Positions 36,008 through 44,889 of a stretch of DNA of 58,529 nucleotides are shown here, piece by piece. The stretch is from assembly GCF_001439915.1 (NCBI RefSeq), contig NZ_LMBW01000006.1, positions 239,394-297,922 on the forward strand, written 5' to 3'. The notes beneath the pieces were generated by a model. It had not been told where the DNA came from and did no database searches. It saw only the letters and a list, made by a program, of their open reading frames with translations. How positions within the stretch are numbered: position 1 is the first letter of the stretch; each line of letters opens with the position of its first letter. This DNA is from Fredinandcohnia humi. GTDB taxonomy: Bacteria; Bacillota; Bacilli; Bacillales; Bacillaceae_L. The translations under genes and the position numbers were made by a program.

Positions 36008-37195
36008 TTGGATGTAGTTATACACAGACAAATAGAAGTTCTTGACAAAATATTACCTAAATGGACAGATTTAAAAGAAGAATTCCGGGAAATAACAGTT
36101 TTCCAAGATATTAATTGGTTAAGAAGTTGGTGGAACTATAAAAGTAGAAAAGAAAAAATCATGCCATACATTGTAGAAATAAAAGAGAGAAATAAAACAA
36201 TTGGAATTATCCCACTGTATTGTTCATGGAAAAAGTTCGCAAGCCTGAGTTTTCGTATTTTAAAACCAATAGGTTCGGAACTATCGGACTACTTAATCCC
36301 AATCTTATCAAAAGACTATTCACCCAAGGAACTGCTAGGTGCTGCATTAAAGAAAATATATGCAGATAAATCCAATTGGGACTATATCGACTGGGGTGAT
36401 ATACCCGAAAACTCAGTTTTCGATTCTGTTTTAAATTGCCAATTAACAGAAGAATATTTATTGATTGGAAGGGAAAGAACGGATGTTTGCCCATTTTTAG
36501 TTCTAAATCAAGATTTTGAGGAAGTTAAGAATAAATTTAATAAACAACTTGTAAAGGAAATTCTTAAAAAGGAAAGGAAATTAAAAAGAAAGGGTGACCT
36601 TACTTATTTAAAAGCACTTGCGGAACATGACATCGAACCCATAATGAATAAGTTTTTTGAACTGCATTGCGAACGTTGGAAATACACAAATACGCCAAGT
36701 AGATTTAGATTCGAAGAGGAAAGAGAACATGCATTACTGGTAGCCAAAGGTCTGTTTAAAAACAGTACGCTACATCTCACTTACTTACGCTTTAATAATG
36801 AGATAATAGCGGTGGAGTTCGCAATGGCAGACGAAAATAAGATCTATCTGTATTTAACAGCCTTTAATAATAAATTTAGCAAGTATTCTGTTGGTAATAT
36901 TTTGTTATATAATCTTATTCTAAATGCAAGTCAAGATGAATATGGAATGGTTGACTTCACTAGAGGGGATGAGAACTATAAACAAGAATGGGGTACTAAA
37001 AACAATTTTAATTTAAAGTATGTATTTTTTAACCGCTCCATAAAGTCTAAGTTATATAAAATGATTACGCAGACCTATTATTCTAAACAATTTAAGCAAG
37101 AATTTATCGCCAAGAGACTTCTCGCAAAATCAGTTATAAGGACCTTTACATTAATTCTAAGTATTACGGCTAAGTTTAGACCTTTATTAAAATAA
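36008..37195 (+). CDS. GNAT-type (CelD/BcsL-like, Acetyltransf_6) acyltransferase, copy 1
   Basis: About 395 residues from TTG 36008, preceded by GAGGTGGAAATT. An upstream ATG at 35933 has no ribosome site, and its first 25 residues have no counterpart in the paralogue. The C-terminal half holds the FemAB/GNAT-like core (FFELHCERW, EIIAVEFAMAD, KYSVGNILLYNLI, DFTRGDENYKQEWG). Such proteins often N- or O-acylate sugars in EPS loci. Similar along its whole length to 38312-39448. Confidence 0.75.
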   Translation: MDVVIHRQIEVLDKILPKWTDLKEEFREITVFQDINWLRSWWNYKSRKEKIMPYIVEIKERNKTIGIIPLYCSWKKFASLSFRILKPIGSELSDYLIPILSKDYSPKELLGAALKKIYADKSNWDYIDWGDIPENSVFDSVLNCQLTEEYLLIGRERTDVCPFLVLNQDFEEVKNKFNKQLVKEILKKERKLKRKGDLTYLKALAEHDIEPIMNKFFELHCERWKYTNTPSRFRFEEEREHALLVAKGLFKNSTLHLTYLRFNNEIIAVEFAMADENKIYLYLTAFNNKFSKYSVGNILLYNLILNASQDEYGMVDFTRGDENYKQEWGTKNNFNLKYVFFNRSIKSKLYKMITQTYYSKQFKQEFIAKRLLAKSVIRTFTLILSITAKFRPLLK

Positions 37196-37230
37196 CAATC
37201 ATAGAATTCTCAAAAAAAGGGAGAAGAAAA

Positions 37231-38109
37231 ATGAATATAAAAAGTGTTTTAAAAAAGAATAAATTTACCAATTACTTAATTTCAAAGGGGAGAAAAATAG
37301 AATGGAAAATCAAGCAGTATTTAGGATTGTTCATAATTCCAAATATTAAATTCAACATAAAAAGATTTTTAAGGGTAAGTAATATACTTAAAGATACTCC
37401 TTATGAAAAATTAAAAGAGGTAAAAAATAAACATAAAGGGGAAAGATGTTTTATTGTTGCGACGGGCCCAAGCTTAACAATAGAGGATCTTGGAAAATTA
37501 AGAAATGAAATTACGATTGGTATGAATTCAATCTGTTTAGCATTTGATAAAACGGATTGGCGACCAACATATTATGGAATCCAGGATGAAAATGTATTTA
37601 CTAGAATGGAAAAATATATCGAAGAATTAGATGTTGAATGTAAATTTGTTAGTGATACTATTCCAAGGCAACTCAATATTGAATTATCTGATGATTATTA
37701 TGTTTTTCCTTTGAATTTGCTAAACCATAATACCGAGCATAAGAGGTACCATACGAAGTTTAGTAATAATCCTTTTTCAGTGGTGTACAGTGGCTATACA
37801 ATTACATATTGCCTAATTCAAATAGCGGTGTATATGGGTTTTAAAGAAATTTATTTACTTGGTGCTGATTGTAATTACTCTAGTAACATGAATCATCACT
37901 TCATTAATTATGATCATGTAGATCCTACCTTTTCATTGGCCGGTGAGATGATGACGAGTGCTTATAATGTTGCAAAGAAGTATGCAGATAGCCATAATGT
38001 CAAGATTTATAATGCTACAAGGGGAGGAATGCTGGAAGTATTTGATAGAGTAAATCTTGATGAATTAATATCAAAAAATGAAAAAAAGAAGTTGAATATA
38101 ATATCTTAA
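37231..38109 (+). CDS. DUF115/MptE-like protein, copy 2
   Basis: 292 residues, a close paralogue of the protein at 33988-34815: GERCFIVATGPSLTIEDL is identical, and MNSICLAFDKTDWRPTY and IYLLGADCNYSSNMNHHF are nearly so. Its N-terminal 40 residues diverge and include a basic hydrophobic helix. The two copies may make different linkages of the same CMP-activated sugar. It is followed by about 200 bases containing a promoter and operator. Confidence 0.7.
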   Translation: MNIKSVLKKNKFTNYLISKGRKIEWKIKQYLGLFIIPNIKFNIKRFLRVSNILKDTPYEKLKEVKNKHKGERCFIVATGPSLTIEDLGKLRNEITIGMNSICLAFDKTDWRPTYYGIQDENVFTRMEKYIEELDVECKFVSDTIPRQLNIELSDDYYVFPLNLLNHNTEHKRYHTKFSNNPFSVVYSGYTITYCLIQIAVYMGFKEIYLLGADCNYSSNMNHHFINYDHVDPTFSLAGEMMTSAYNVAKKYADSHNVKIYNATRGGMLEVFDRVNLDELISKNEKKKLNIIS

Positions 38110-38215
38110 CAAGTAAATAAAGATGGTGTGTCTTAAATATTGTTTTTTATTAATTTCGAAATCCACGTCCGTTATTATTTAATGTTATTGGTTTTTAAAT
38201 TATTTAATTAATTAA

Positions 38216-38277
38216 TTGACACTATTATAAAAAGGTGTTATTTTAATTTTATTAATTGTTCTTTTTAAAGAACAATT
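38216..38277 (+). promoter_or_regulatory. Internal EPS promoter with perfect SinR-like operator
   Basis: TTGACA (38216-38221), 17-base spacer, TATTTT (38239-38244). The sequence AATTGTTCTTT TT AAAGAACAATT (38254-38277) lies at the expected start site; its 11-base arms are perfectly complementary. It should drive the second GNAT gene and the Kdo block separately from the main promoter, under the same repressor. Confidence 0.65.
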
Positions 38278-38311
38278 ATCTATGTTAGTAATTTTTAAAG
38301 GGGTGGATGCT

Positions 38312-39448
38312 TTGGAAGTACTCATACATAAACAAATAGATTCTCTAGAGAAAATATTACCGAAGTGGGAAATATTAAAAGATCAATTTCGTGAAATAAC
38401 AATCTTTCAAGATATTAATTGGATTAAAAGTTGGTGGGACATTAGAAGTAAGCAAATACAGATTACTCCTTATATTATAGAAATAAAAGATAAGAACAAG
38501 ACAATTGGGATAATCCCTCTTTATATATTACCGATTAGATTTGCAAGGTTTGGGTTTCGTATTTTAAAACCAATTGGTTCTGAGACTTCAGATTATTTAA
38601 TCCCGATTCTATCAAAGGAATATTCACCAGAGGAACTCCTTAGTTTTGTTTTAAAGAAGATTTATGATGATAAATTGAGTTGGGATTGTATAAAATGGGG
38701 AGATGTACCTGGAGACTCATCCTTTGCCAATTATTTAAATAATCAATTTGAAAAGAATCGTTCTTTAATAGAGAGGAAAAAGGCCGATAGTTGTCCGTTT
38801 CTTGTACTTAATAATGATGTCGAGGAAGTAAAACATAAACTAGATGAATCACTTTTGAAAAAAATACTCAGTAAAGAAAGAAAGTTAAATAAAAAGGGAA
38901 CACTTACGTATTCTAAGGTCATAACAGAACAAGAAATAGTACCCGTAATGAATAAGTTTTTTGAATTGCATTGTGAGCGATGGGCAAAGACGGACACGCC
39001 AAGTAAATTCCTACAGTTAGAGGAAAGAGAACACGCCATGCTTGCAGCTAAAAATCTTTTTAAAAGCAATTTATTATTCCTAGCTTACTTAAGTCATAAT
39101 AATGAAATTTTAGCTGTTGAATTTGGAATGTCAGACGGAAAAAAGATATATCTTTATCTGCCAGCCTTCAATATCAAATTTAGAAATTACTCGGTAGGTA
39201 ACCTTTTGAATTATTATATCATTCTTGAGGCATGCAAAGAGGGTTACGATGTGGTGGACTTTCTAAGAGGGGATGAAAAGCATAAACATGAATGGGGTAC
39301 TATCGAAAAGTTTAATGTAAAATATGAATTGTATAACCGCTCAATCAAATCCTTTTTTTATAAAAGAATAATTCATGCAGAAGGGAACAAATCCTTTAAT
39401 TTATTTATTAAAATACTAAGTGCAATGGGTAGAAGAGTGTTAAAATAG
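38312..39448 (+). CDS. GNAT-type (CelD/BcsL-like) acyltransferase, copy 2
   Basis: About 378 residues from TTG 38312, after AAGGGGTGG. It aligns end to end with copy 1 (EVLIHKQIDSLEKILPKW, FRILKPIGSE.SDYLIPILSK, KFFELHCERW, DFLRGDEKHKHEWG). The start chosen matches that of the paralogue. It is the first gene after the internal promoter, and another SinR-like box follows its stop. Confidence 0.75.
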   Translation: MEVLIHKQIDSLEKILPKWEILKDQFREITIFQDINWIKSWWDIRSKQIQITPYIIEIKDKNKTIGIIPLYILPIRFARFGFRILKPIGSETSDYLIPILSKEYSPEELLSFVLKKIYDDKLSWDCIKWGDVPGDSSFANYLNNQFEKNRSLIERKKADSCPFLVLNNDVEEVKHKLDESLLKKILSKERKLNKKGTLTYSKVITEQEIVPVMNKFFELHCERWAKTDTPSKFLQLEEREHAMLAAKNLFKSNLLFLAYLSHNNEILAVEFGMSDGKKIYLYLPAFNIKFRNYSVGNLLNYYIILEACKEGYDVVDFLRGDEKHKHEWGTIEKFNVKYELYNRSIKSFFYKRIIHAEGNKSFNLFIKILSAMGRRVLK

Positions 39449-39464
39449 TTTTTTTGCGCAAATT

Positions 39465-39480
39465 GTTCTTGATAAAGAAT
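39465..39480 (+). promoter_or_regulatory. SinR-box-like sequence before the Kdo genes
   Basis: GTTCTTGATAAAGAAT, 12 to 13 matches of 16 to the local consensus. No convincing promoter is next to it, so it may be a secondary or roadblock site. Confidence 0.35.
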
Positions 39481-39518
39481 TACTTTTATGAAAATACTAT
39501 ATTATCAAAGGATGAATA

Positions 39519-40184
39519 ATGATGAATAAGGTAGTAGCCTTTGTCCCGATTAAATTAAATAGCCAAAGATTAGCAAATAAAAATATACTTCCACTTGGCG
39601 ATCAACCATTAAGTTGGTATGTATTCAACAATTTATTAGGGATTGAAAAAATTGATGAAGTTTGTGTTTTTTGTAGCGATGAAAAGGTTATCAATTATTT
39701 ACCGAACGGGGTTAAATTTATAAAAAGAAATAGTCGTCTAGATGGAGACACGATAAAAGGAAATGAAATATATGAATCTTTTATAAATACCGTTGACAGC
39801 GATATTTATATACTTGCACATACGACTTCACCCTTTATGACTCAAAAGTCAGTTGAAAATGCATTAACGAAAGTCTTAAGTGGCGAGTATGACTCCGCAT
39901 TAAGTGTTCAAAAAAAGCAGACTTTTATTTGGTACAAGGGACAAACGCTAAACTATGAATCTAATAATATTCCAAGAACCCAAGATATAGAACCAATATT
40001 TATCGAAACAAGTGGATTCTATATTTTTGAGAAGCAACACTATCTTGAATCTGGAAGAAGAATAGGGTATTCCCCATATTTTCAGGAATTAGATGATATC
40101 GAAGCAATTGATATTGACACAAAAGAAGATTACGAATTTGCCTTACATATTATACAAAATAATAAACGGGCAATTGAAATTTAG
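39519..40184 (+). CDS. CMP-sugar synthetase (NeuA/KdsB-type cytidylyltransferase)
   Basis: 221 residues. FVPIKLNSQRLANKNILPLG matches the CTP-binding N-terminus of acylneuraminate cytidylyltransferases (R and K in the nucleotide loop); HTTSPFMTQKSVENA and the DIDTKEDYEFA C-terminus also fit. Sequence pattern is closer to NeuA/PseF than to classical KdsB. The next three genes make Kdo, so the likely product is CMP-Kdo; a CMP-nonulosonate is the alternative. Confidence 0.8.
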   Translation: MMNKVVAFVPIKLNSQRLANKNILPLGDQPLSWYVFNNLLGIEKIDEVCVFCSDEKVINYLPNGVKFIKRNSRLDGDTIKGNEIYESFINTVDSDIYILAHTTSPFMTQKSVENALTKVLSGEYDSALSVQKKQTFIWYKGQTLNYESNNIPRTQDIEPIFIETSGFYIFEKQHYLESGRRIGYSPYFQELDDIEAIDIDTKEDYEFALHIIQNNKRAIEI

Positions 40185-40207
40185 AATAATAAATTGGAGT
40201 TGAAATA

Positions 40208-41035
40208 ATGGTAAAAGAAGTAAAATTGCAAGAAAACATAATATTTGGTGGTAACCGTCCGTTTGTTCTAATTGCGGGACCTTGTATGATCGAAAGTGAA
40301 AAACTTGTCATGGAAACAGCTAGCGTTATAAAAGAAATTACTGAAAAACTTTCTATTCCATTTGTATTCAAAGCTTCTTATGATAAAGCAAATCGATCCT
40401 CTATTTACTCAGAAAGAGGACTTGGAATTAATAAGGGATTAGAAATACTTAAAAAAGCTAAAAATGATTTTAAAATTCCGGTAACAACAGATATTCATGA
40501 AGCAAATCAAGCAGAAATAGTTGGTGAAGTAGTTGACATTATTCAAATTCCTGCTTTCTTATGCAGACAGACAGATTTATTAGTCAATGCTGCAAAAACA
40601 AACAAAATTATTAACATCAAAAAGGGGCAGTTTTTAGCTCCATGGGATATGAAGAATGTAGTAGTGAAAGTGAAGGAATCAGGTAACGATAAAATTCTAT
40701 TGACTGAAAGAGGTACCTCGTTTGGTTATAACAATTTAGTTGTAGACATGCGCTCTCTACCTACAATGAGGGGATTTGATGTACCTGCTGTTTTCGATGC
40801 AACACATAGTGTGCAAATACCAGGTGGTTTGGGAACAAGTACAGATGGAAAAAGAGAGTTCGTCCCGTATCTTTCTAGGGCAGCTGCAGCAGTCGGTATT
40901 GATGCCTTATTTTTGGAGGTTCATCCTGACCCGGAAAATGCTTTATCAGATGGTCCAAACATGATAAAACTGGATGAACTTGAGGAGTTTCTTAAACCTA
41001 TAAAGGAAATCGATCAAATAATTAAAGGAAAGTGA
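40208..41035 (+). CDS. kdsA: 3-deoxy-8-phosphooctulonate synthase (KdsA)
   Basis: 275 residues, full length for Kds[12 protein letters not shown] (Cys26), [43 protein letters not shown] and [15 protein letters not shown] are the family's substrate-binding segments. Cys in the AGPC motif, where E. coli has Asn, marks the metal-dependent class. The enzyme joins phosphoenolpyruvate and arabinose-5-phosphate to make Kdo-8-phosphate. It sits in order with CMP-sugar synthetase, KdsD and KdsC. Kdo synthesis is rare in Gram-positives. Confidence 0.93.
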   Translation: MVKEVKLQENIIFGGNRPFVLIAGPCMIESEKLVMETASVIKEITEKLSIPFVFKASYDKANRSSIYSERGLGINKGLEILKKAKNDFKIPVTTDIHEANQAEIVGEVVDIIQIPAFLCRQTDLLVNAAKTNKIINIKKGQFLAPWDMKNVVVKVKESGNDKILLTERGTSFGYNNLVVDMRSLPTMRGFDVPAVFDATHSVQIPGGLGTSTDGKREFVPYLSRAAAAVGIDALFLEVHPDPENALSDGPNMIKLDELEEFLKPIKEIDQIIKGK

Positions 41036-41054
41036 GAGTAGAAAGGGGATATAA

Positions 41055-42038
41055 ATGGTGAAAAACTTATTAACAATGGATAAGCACCTTACCACCATTA
41101 AAGAAGTTCTAGAACAAGAAGCACAAGCTATATTGACATTAATAAAAGATGTTAATCAAGATATGGCTCAAATAACGGAGCTGATACTAGAATGCAATGG
41201 TCGAATAGTTGTAACAGGGGTTGGAAAATCAGGAATTATCGCTCGAAAAATAGCGGCTACATTTGCAAGCACAGGAACACCATCTTTGTTCCTACATCCT
41301 TCTGAGGGGCTTCATGGTGACCTTGGCATGGTTACTAATTCCGATATTGTACTCGCACTTTCAAATAGTGGAGAATCAGATGAGATAATTAGTATCATTC
41401 CGTCTATTAAGCGTATAGGAGCAAAGCTTATGGCGTTTGTAGGGAATGAACAATCAACATTAGCAAATCTGGCTGATCAAATTATTTGTATAGGTAAGGT
41501 GAAGGAGGCATGTCCTTTAGGGGTTGTCCCAACTACAAGTACAACATTAATGCTTACATTAGGTGATGCTATTGCAATAGCTTTATTAAAGGCTCGGAAT
41601 TTTTCGTCAAATGATTTTGCGGTTTACCATCCAGGCGGTTCCCTTGGCAAGAGATTACTACTAACTGTTGATACTATTACAGGGATTACCAAAAAAAATC
41701 CAACAATGAAAAAATCAAGTACGGTTAGAGATGTCATTTTTAATATGACCAAATCAGGCCTAGGGGCGACCAGCATAATAGATGACAGTGGTAAGCTAAT
41801 TGGTATTTTAACCGATGGGGATATCCGAAGATCATTAACTGGAATTAATAACTTTTTGGATCTTTCCGTCGAAAAGTTATATAACAGAAACCCAATCACT
41901 ATAACACAATCTTCATTAGCTGCAGAGGCATTGAACAGGATGGAAAATTTTAAGATAAATGTATTACCTGTAGTAAATGATGCAAACGAACCAATTGCAA
42001 TGATCCATTTACATGACATTACGAAATTGGGATTTTAA
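41055..42038 (+). CDS. kdsD: Arabinose-5-phosphate isomerase (KdsD/KpsF)
   Basis: 327 residues: SIS domain with GVGKSGIIARKIAATFASTG, HPSEGLHGDLGMV and PTTSTT, then two CBS domains (about 205-325; GILTDGDIRR is visible). This is the usual full-length architecture. It turns ribulose-5-phosphate into arabinose-5-phosphate, the KdsA substrate. Ribosome site AAAGGGG. Confidence 0.92.
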   Translation: MVKNLLTMDKHLTTIKEVLEQEAQAILTLIKDVNQDMAQITELILECNGRIVVTGVGKSGIIARKIAATFASTGTPSLFLHPSEGLHGDLGMVTNSDIVLALSNSGESDEIISIIPSIKRIGAKLMAFVGNEQSTLANLADQIICIGKVKEACPLGVVPTTSTTLMLTLGDAIAIALLKARNFSSNDFAVYHPGGSLGKRLLLTVDTITGITKKNPTMKKSSTVRDVIFNMTKSGLGATSIIDDSGKLIGILTDGDIRRSLTGINNFLDLSVEKLYNRNPITITQSSLAAEALNRMENFKINVLPVVNDANEPIAMIHLHDITKLGF

Positions 42039-42039
42039 C

Positions 42040-42573
42040 ATGAAAAAAACATCAGAAATTAAATTGATAGTTTTGGATGTTGATGGAGTTCTAACCGATG
42101 GAAAATTATTGATTGGATCTGACGGTGTTGAATATAAAAGCTTTCATGTGAAAGATGGTATGGGTATTAGTTTGGCAAGATTCCAAGGGATAAAGGTTGC
42201 CATTATTACTGGAAGAAAATCGAGATCTGTAGAGGTTCGATCAAAAGAACTGCAAATTGACTTTTTATACCAAGGTATTATAAATAAAGAAGATGTTTTA
42301 CATGAAATTGTTACAACACTTGATATTGATTTACAAAATGTATTTTATATGGGTGATGATATTAATGATTTACCAATAATAAGATCTGTTGGCTTTTCTG
42401 CCGCTCCTAAAGATGCTTCGGAATACGTAAAGAGTGCAGTAAACTTTGTATCTAATTTTACAGGTGGGAATGGGGCAGTACGCGAGGCAATCGAACTAAT
42501 TCTCTCCAATAAAGTTAATTATGAAGCTCTGGTAGAACAGTACCTCAATGAAAAAATAATGATAATTCAATAA
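42040..42573 (+). CDS. kdsC: Kdo-8-phosphate phosphatase (KdsC)
   Basis: About 177 residues from ATG 42040, one base after the kdsD stop. A HAD-superfamily C0 enzyme: IVLDVDGVLTDG nucleophile motif, ITGRKSRSVEVR, and MGDDINDLPII metal motif, with no cap domain, as in the tetrameric KdsC group. It frees Kdo from Kdo-8-phosphate. Its close order with kdsD and kdsA makes the assignment firm. Confidence 0.9.
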   Translation: MKKTSEIKLIVLDVDGVLTDGKLLIGSDGVEYKSFHVKDGMGISLARFQGIKVAIITGRKSRSVEVRSKELQIDFLYQGIINKEDVLHEIVTTLDIDLQNVFYMGDDINDLPIIRSVGFSAAPKDASEYVKSAVNFVSNFTGGNGAVREAIELILSNKVNYEALVEQYLNEKIMIIQ

Positions 42574-42598
42574 TTAAAAATGGAGGAAGGTCGGATAT

Positions 42599-43696
42599 TT
42601 GGAGAGAATTCAGTCTATAGATTCTATGAAATGCATTGCTATATTTATTGTTGTATTTTTTCATACTATTTCTTTTGATGGAAATGTGATCGAAGGTTCG
42701 AATATATGGTTATATGCCTTCCCGAGATTCGTTATCCCTTTTTTCTTTATAGTATCTGGTTTTTTATTTGGGAAAAAAATTAGAAGTCATATAGACCAAG
42801 AAAATTATTTTAAAGCCTATATTTTAAGATTAATTCGATTCTTTGTTTGTTGGTATTTATTTTACATGATTTATGATTTTTTAATAAGGATAATAACGGC
42901 TTACTATTTGGGGCACGATGTTAAAACTGCGATGTTTACATATTTGACAACACTTCCAAAAATAAACGTACTATATTATGGAATGGGAAATACATCATAT
43001 CATTTATGGTTCTTAACTGCTCTTATTTGGTCAATCATTATATTATTTTTATTTATTAAATTTAAGAAGTTACACTTCTTACTGTTTATCAGTTTTATAC
43101 TCAATATGTTTGGACTTTTTGGCCAAACGTATTCAGGCATTTTTCACCTACCAATAGAAACAAGGGATGCGCTATTTTTTGGATTATTTTATGTAACGTT
43201 AGGTTGTTTCATAGCTTTTAATTTTGAAATGGTCAAACAAAAAATCTCTGCAATAAAATCAACAATTTTTCTCTTTCTAATAATACTTTCATCCATCATT
43301 CAAATCATTGAAAGTTTGATAACAGTTCTATTGTTTGATGGAACCAAAGGCGGAATAGGATATTATTTGTCAACAATTCCTCTAACAATCAGTTTATTTT
43401 TGCTGTTGATCAAAAACAGAAATATTGTTGGTCCAACTTGGATGACTAGTTTCAGTAAGCATATTTTTGGCATATATGTGACACATCTTCTTTTTATTAG
43501 TTTGTTTGTTCTAGGTCTTCATTTTTTTAATACTGAATGGTTAAGACAATATTTTGCTTTTAACCTTTTACTTACATTGATAATTATAGTAGTATCCCAT
43601 ATTTTCTATACTATTTTACAAAAGATGAAATACAAAATGAATCTTTTGATTAAAAAGGCCCTATGGAAAGAAAGAATTAAATTAGTACGAGGATGA
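42599..43696 (+). CDS. Acyltransferase-3 family membrane O-acyltransferase
   Basis: 365 residues starting at TTG after GGAGGAAGG. RIQSIDSMKCIAIFIVVFFH holds the conserved Asp and His of the first helix region, and about ten membrane helices follow. These enzymes move acetyl or other acyl groups onto exported glycans. Here the LRG motif is replaced by SMKC, as in the fucose-4-O-acetylase-like branch. It may cover for the broken acyltransferase at 34856. Confidence 0.85.
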   Translation: MERIQSIDSMKCIAIFIVVFFHTISFDGNVIEGSNIWLYAFPRFVIPFFFIVSGFLFGKKIRSHIDQENYFKAYILRLIRFFVCWYLFYMIYDFLIRIITAYYLGHDVKTAMFTYLTTLPKINVLYYGMGNTSYHLWFLTALIWSIIILFLFIKFKKLHFLLFISFILNMFGLFGQTYSGIFHLPIETRDALFFGLFYVTLGCFIAFNFEMVKQKISAIKSTIFLFLIILSSIIQIIESLITVLLFDGTKGGIGYYLSTIPLTISLFLLLIKNRNIVGPTWMTSFSKHIFGIYVTHLLFISLFVLGLHFFNTEWLRQYFAFNLLLTLIIIVVSHIFYTILQKMKYKMNLLIKKALWKERIKLVRG

Positions 43697-44889
43697 ATGG
43701 GAGGTTCATTAATATTATTAAATTCCTTAAAAAAAGATATTATCAATTGAGGTATTGGAGTAATCTATATAGAAATATGGTCAAGCAATTAGATAACCAA
43801 GACAATTATAATGATAAAAATATTAAGTTAATTCCATTTATTGACAAACCAGGAATTGCATTTTCTTTCGATGACAGCTATAGAGTAAATGATTGGTATA
43901 TGTATGGAAAAGATATGTTTGGGTTTTACGATATCAAAGTAACATTTAATATAAATGGAGTTCATCCATTAGAGGGAAATAGAGAGCATAATCAGAAAGA
44001 AATAGACCAGTTATTGGAATTGCAAGCAAGCGGTCATGAAATTGCCCATCATGGTTATAAACACCAGAGAGCTACTGATTATTCAGCTAAATATGGTTAC
44101 GATAAATGGATTGAAGATGAAATAGAAACACTTTTTAATTGGATTGAAAAGCAATCCCATTCTATAACAAAGGAAAAATTCAAAAAGCCAGTTTCCTTTG
44201 CATTCCCACATTTTAAGCATAATAGGCACATTATAAATAAGATAATTCCAAAGTATTTCAAAATAGCAAGAGGGCATTTGTCAAATGATAACTTAACAGA
44301 TTTTAATCACGTGGGATTTACCCCCTCTATTTGTTTAGATAGTTATTACTCGTGTAATCTATATTATCTTAAGAAAATAATGAGAATGACAAAAAAAACA
44401 GGTAAAAATTTGATTTTAACTTGCCACTCAATTTTGCCTGAAGACTTGAGTGCTGCTCTTGGCAAGGGAGAAAAGGCTATGAAGTGGGGAACTTGGAGAG
44501 TATCACCCAAGATCATTCAGACAATTATTGATGAAGCAAGAAAACATGATTTGGAGTTTTATACAACTTCAGAAATAGCCGGAATCGCAACTTTTATCGA
44601 TCCGAATTTTGAAATCTGCGTTAGGGAGAAAATTTCAAACCCATCCGATAAGTGGGTAAAAATCTCAGAATTACTAAAAATAAAGGAATTAAATTTAAGC
44701 AATAAAGACATTTCTAATTTGGATGGGCTAGAGTATTTCTTGAATTTGGAAAGGATAAATTTAAGTAATAACAATATTTCTGACCTCAGATTATTAAAAA
44801 ATCTACCGAAGTTAATATACATAAATATTGAAAATAATCCAATAGAAAGTGAGCGAGTAAATGTAAACCATAAAGGAATGATTACATGA
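43693..44889 (+). CDS. NodB-type polysaccharide deacetylase fused to leucine-rich repeats
   Basis: 398 residues. Residues 55-300 form a polysaccharide-deacetylase domain: IAFSFDDSYRVND gives the catalytic Asp-Asp and HEIAHHGYKH the metal-binding histidines. Residues 325-390 form about three internalin-type leucine-rich repeats (IKELNLSNKDISNLDGLEYF, LERINLSNNNISDLRLLKNL). There is no clear signal peptide. Predicted to deacetylate EPS; the repeats may bind a partner. Overlaps the next gene by ATGA. Confidence 0.8.
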   Translation: MNGRFINIIKFLKKRYYQLRYWSNLYRNMVKQLDNQDNYNDKNIKLIPFIDKPGIAFSFDDSYRVNDWYMYGKDMFGFYDIKVTFNINGVHPLEGNREHNQKEIDQLLELQASGHEIAHHGYKHQRATDYSAKYGYDKWIEDEIETLFNWIEKQSHSITKEKFKKPVSFAFPHFKHNRHIINKIIPKYFKIARGHLSNDNLTDFNHVGFTPSICLDSYYSCNLYYLKKIMRMTKKTGKNLILTCHSILPEDLSAALGKGEKAMKWGTWRVSPKIIQTIIDEARKHDLEFYTTSEIAGIATFIDPNFEICVREKISNPSDKWVKISELLKIKELNLSNKDISNLDGLEYFLNLERINLSNNNISDLRLLKNLPKLIYINIENNPIESERVNVNHKGMIT

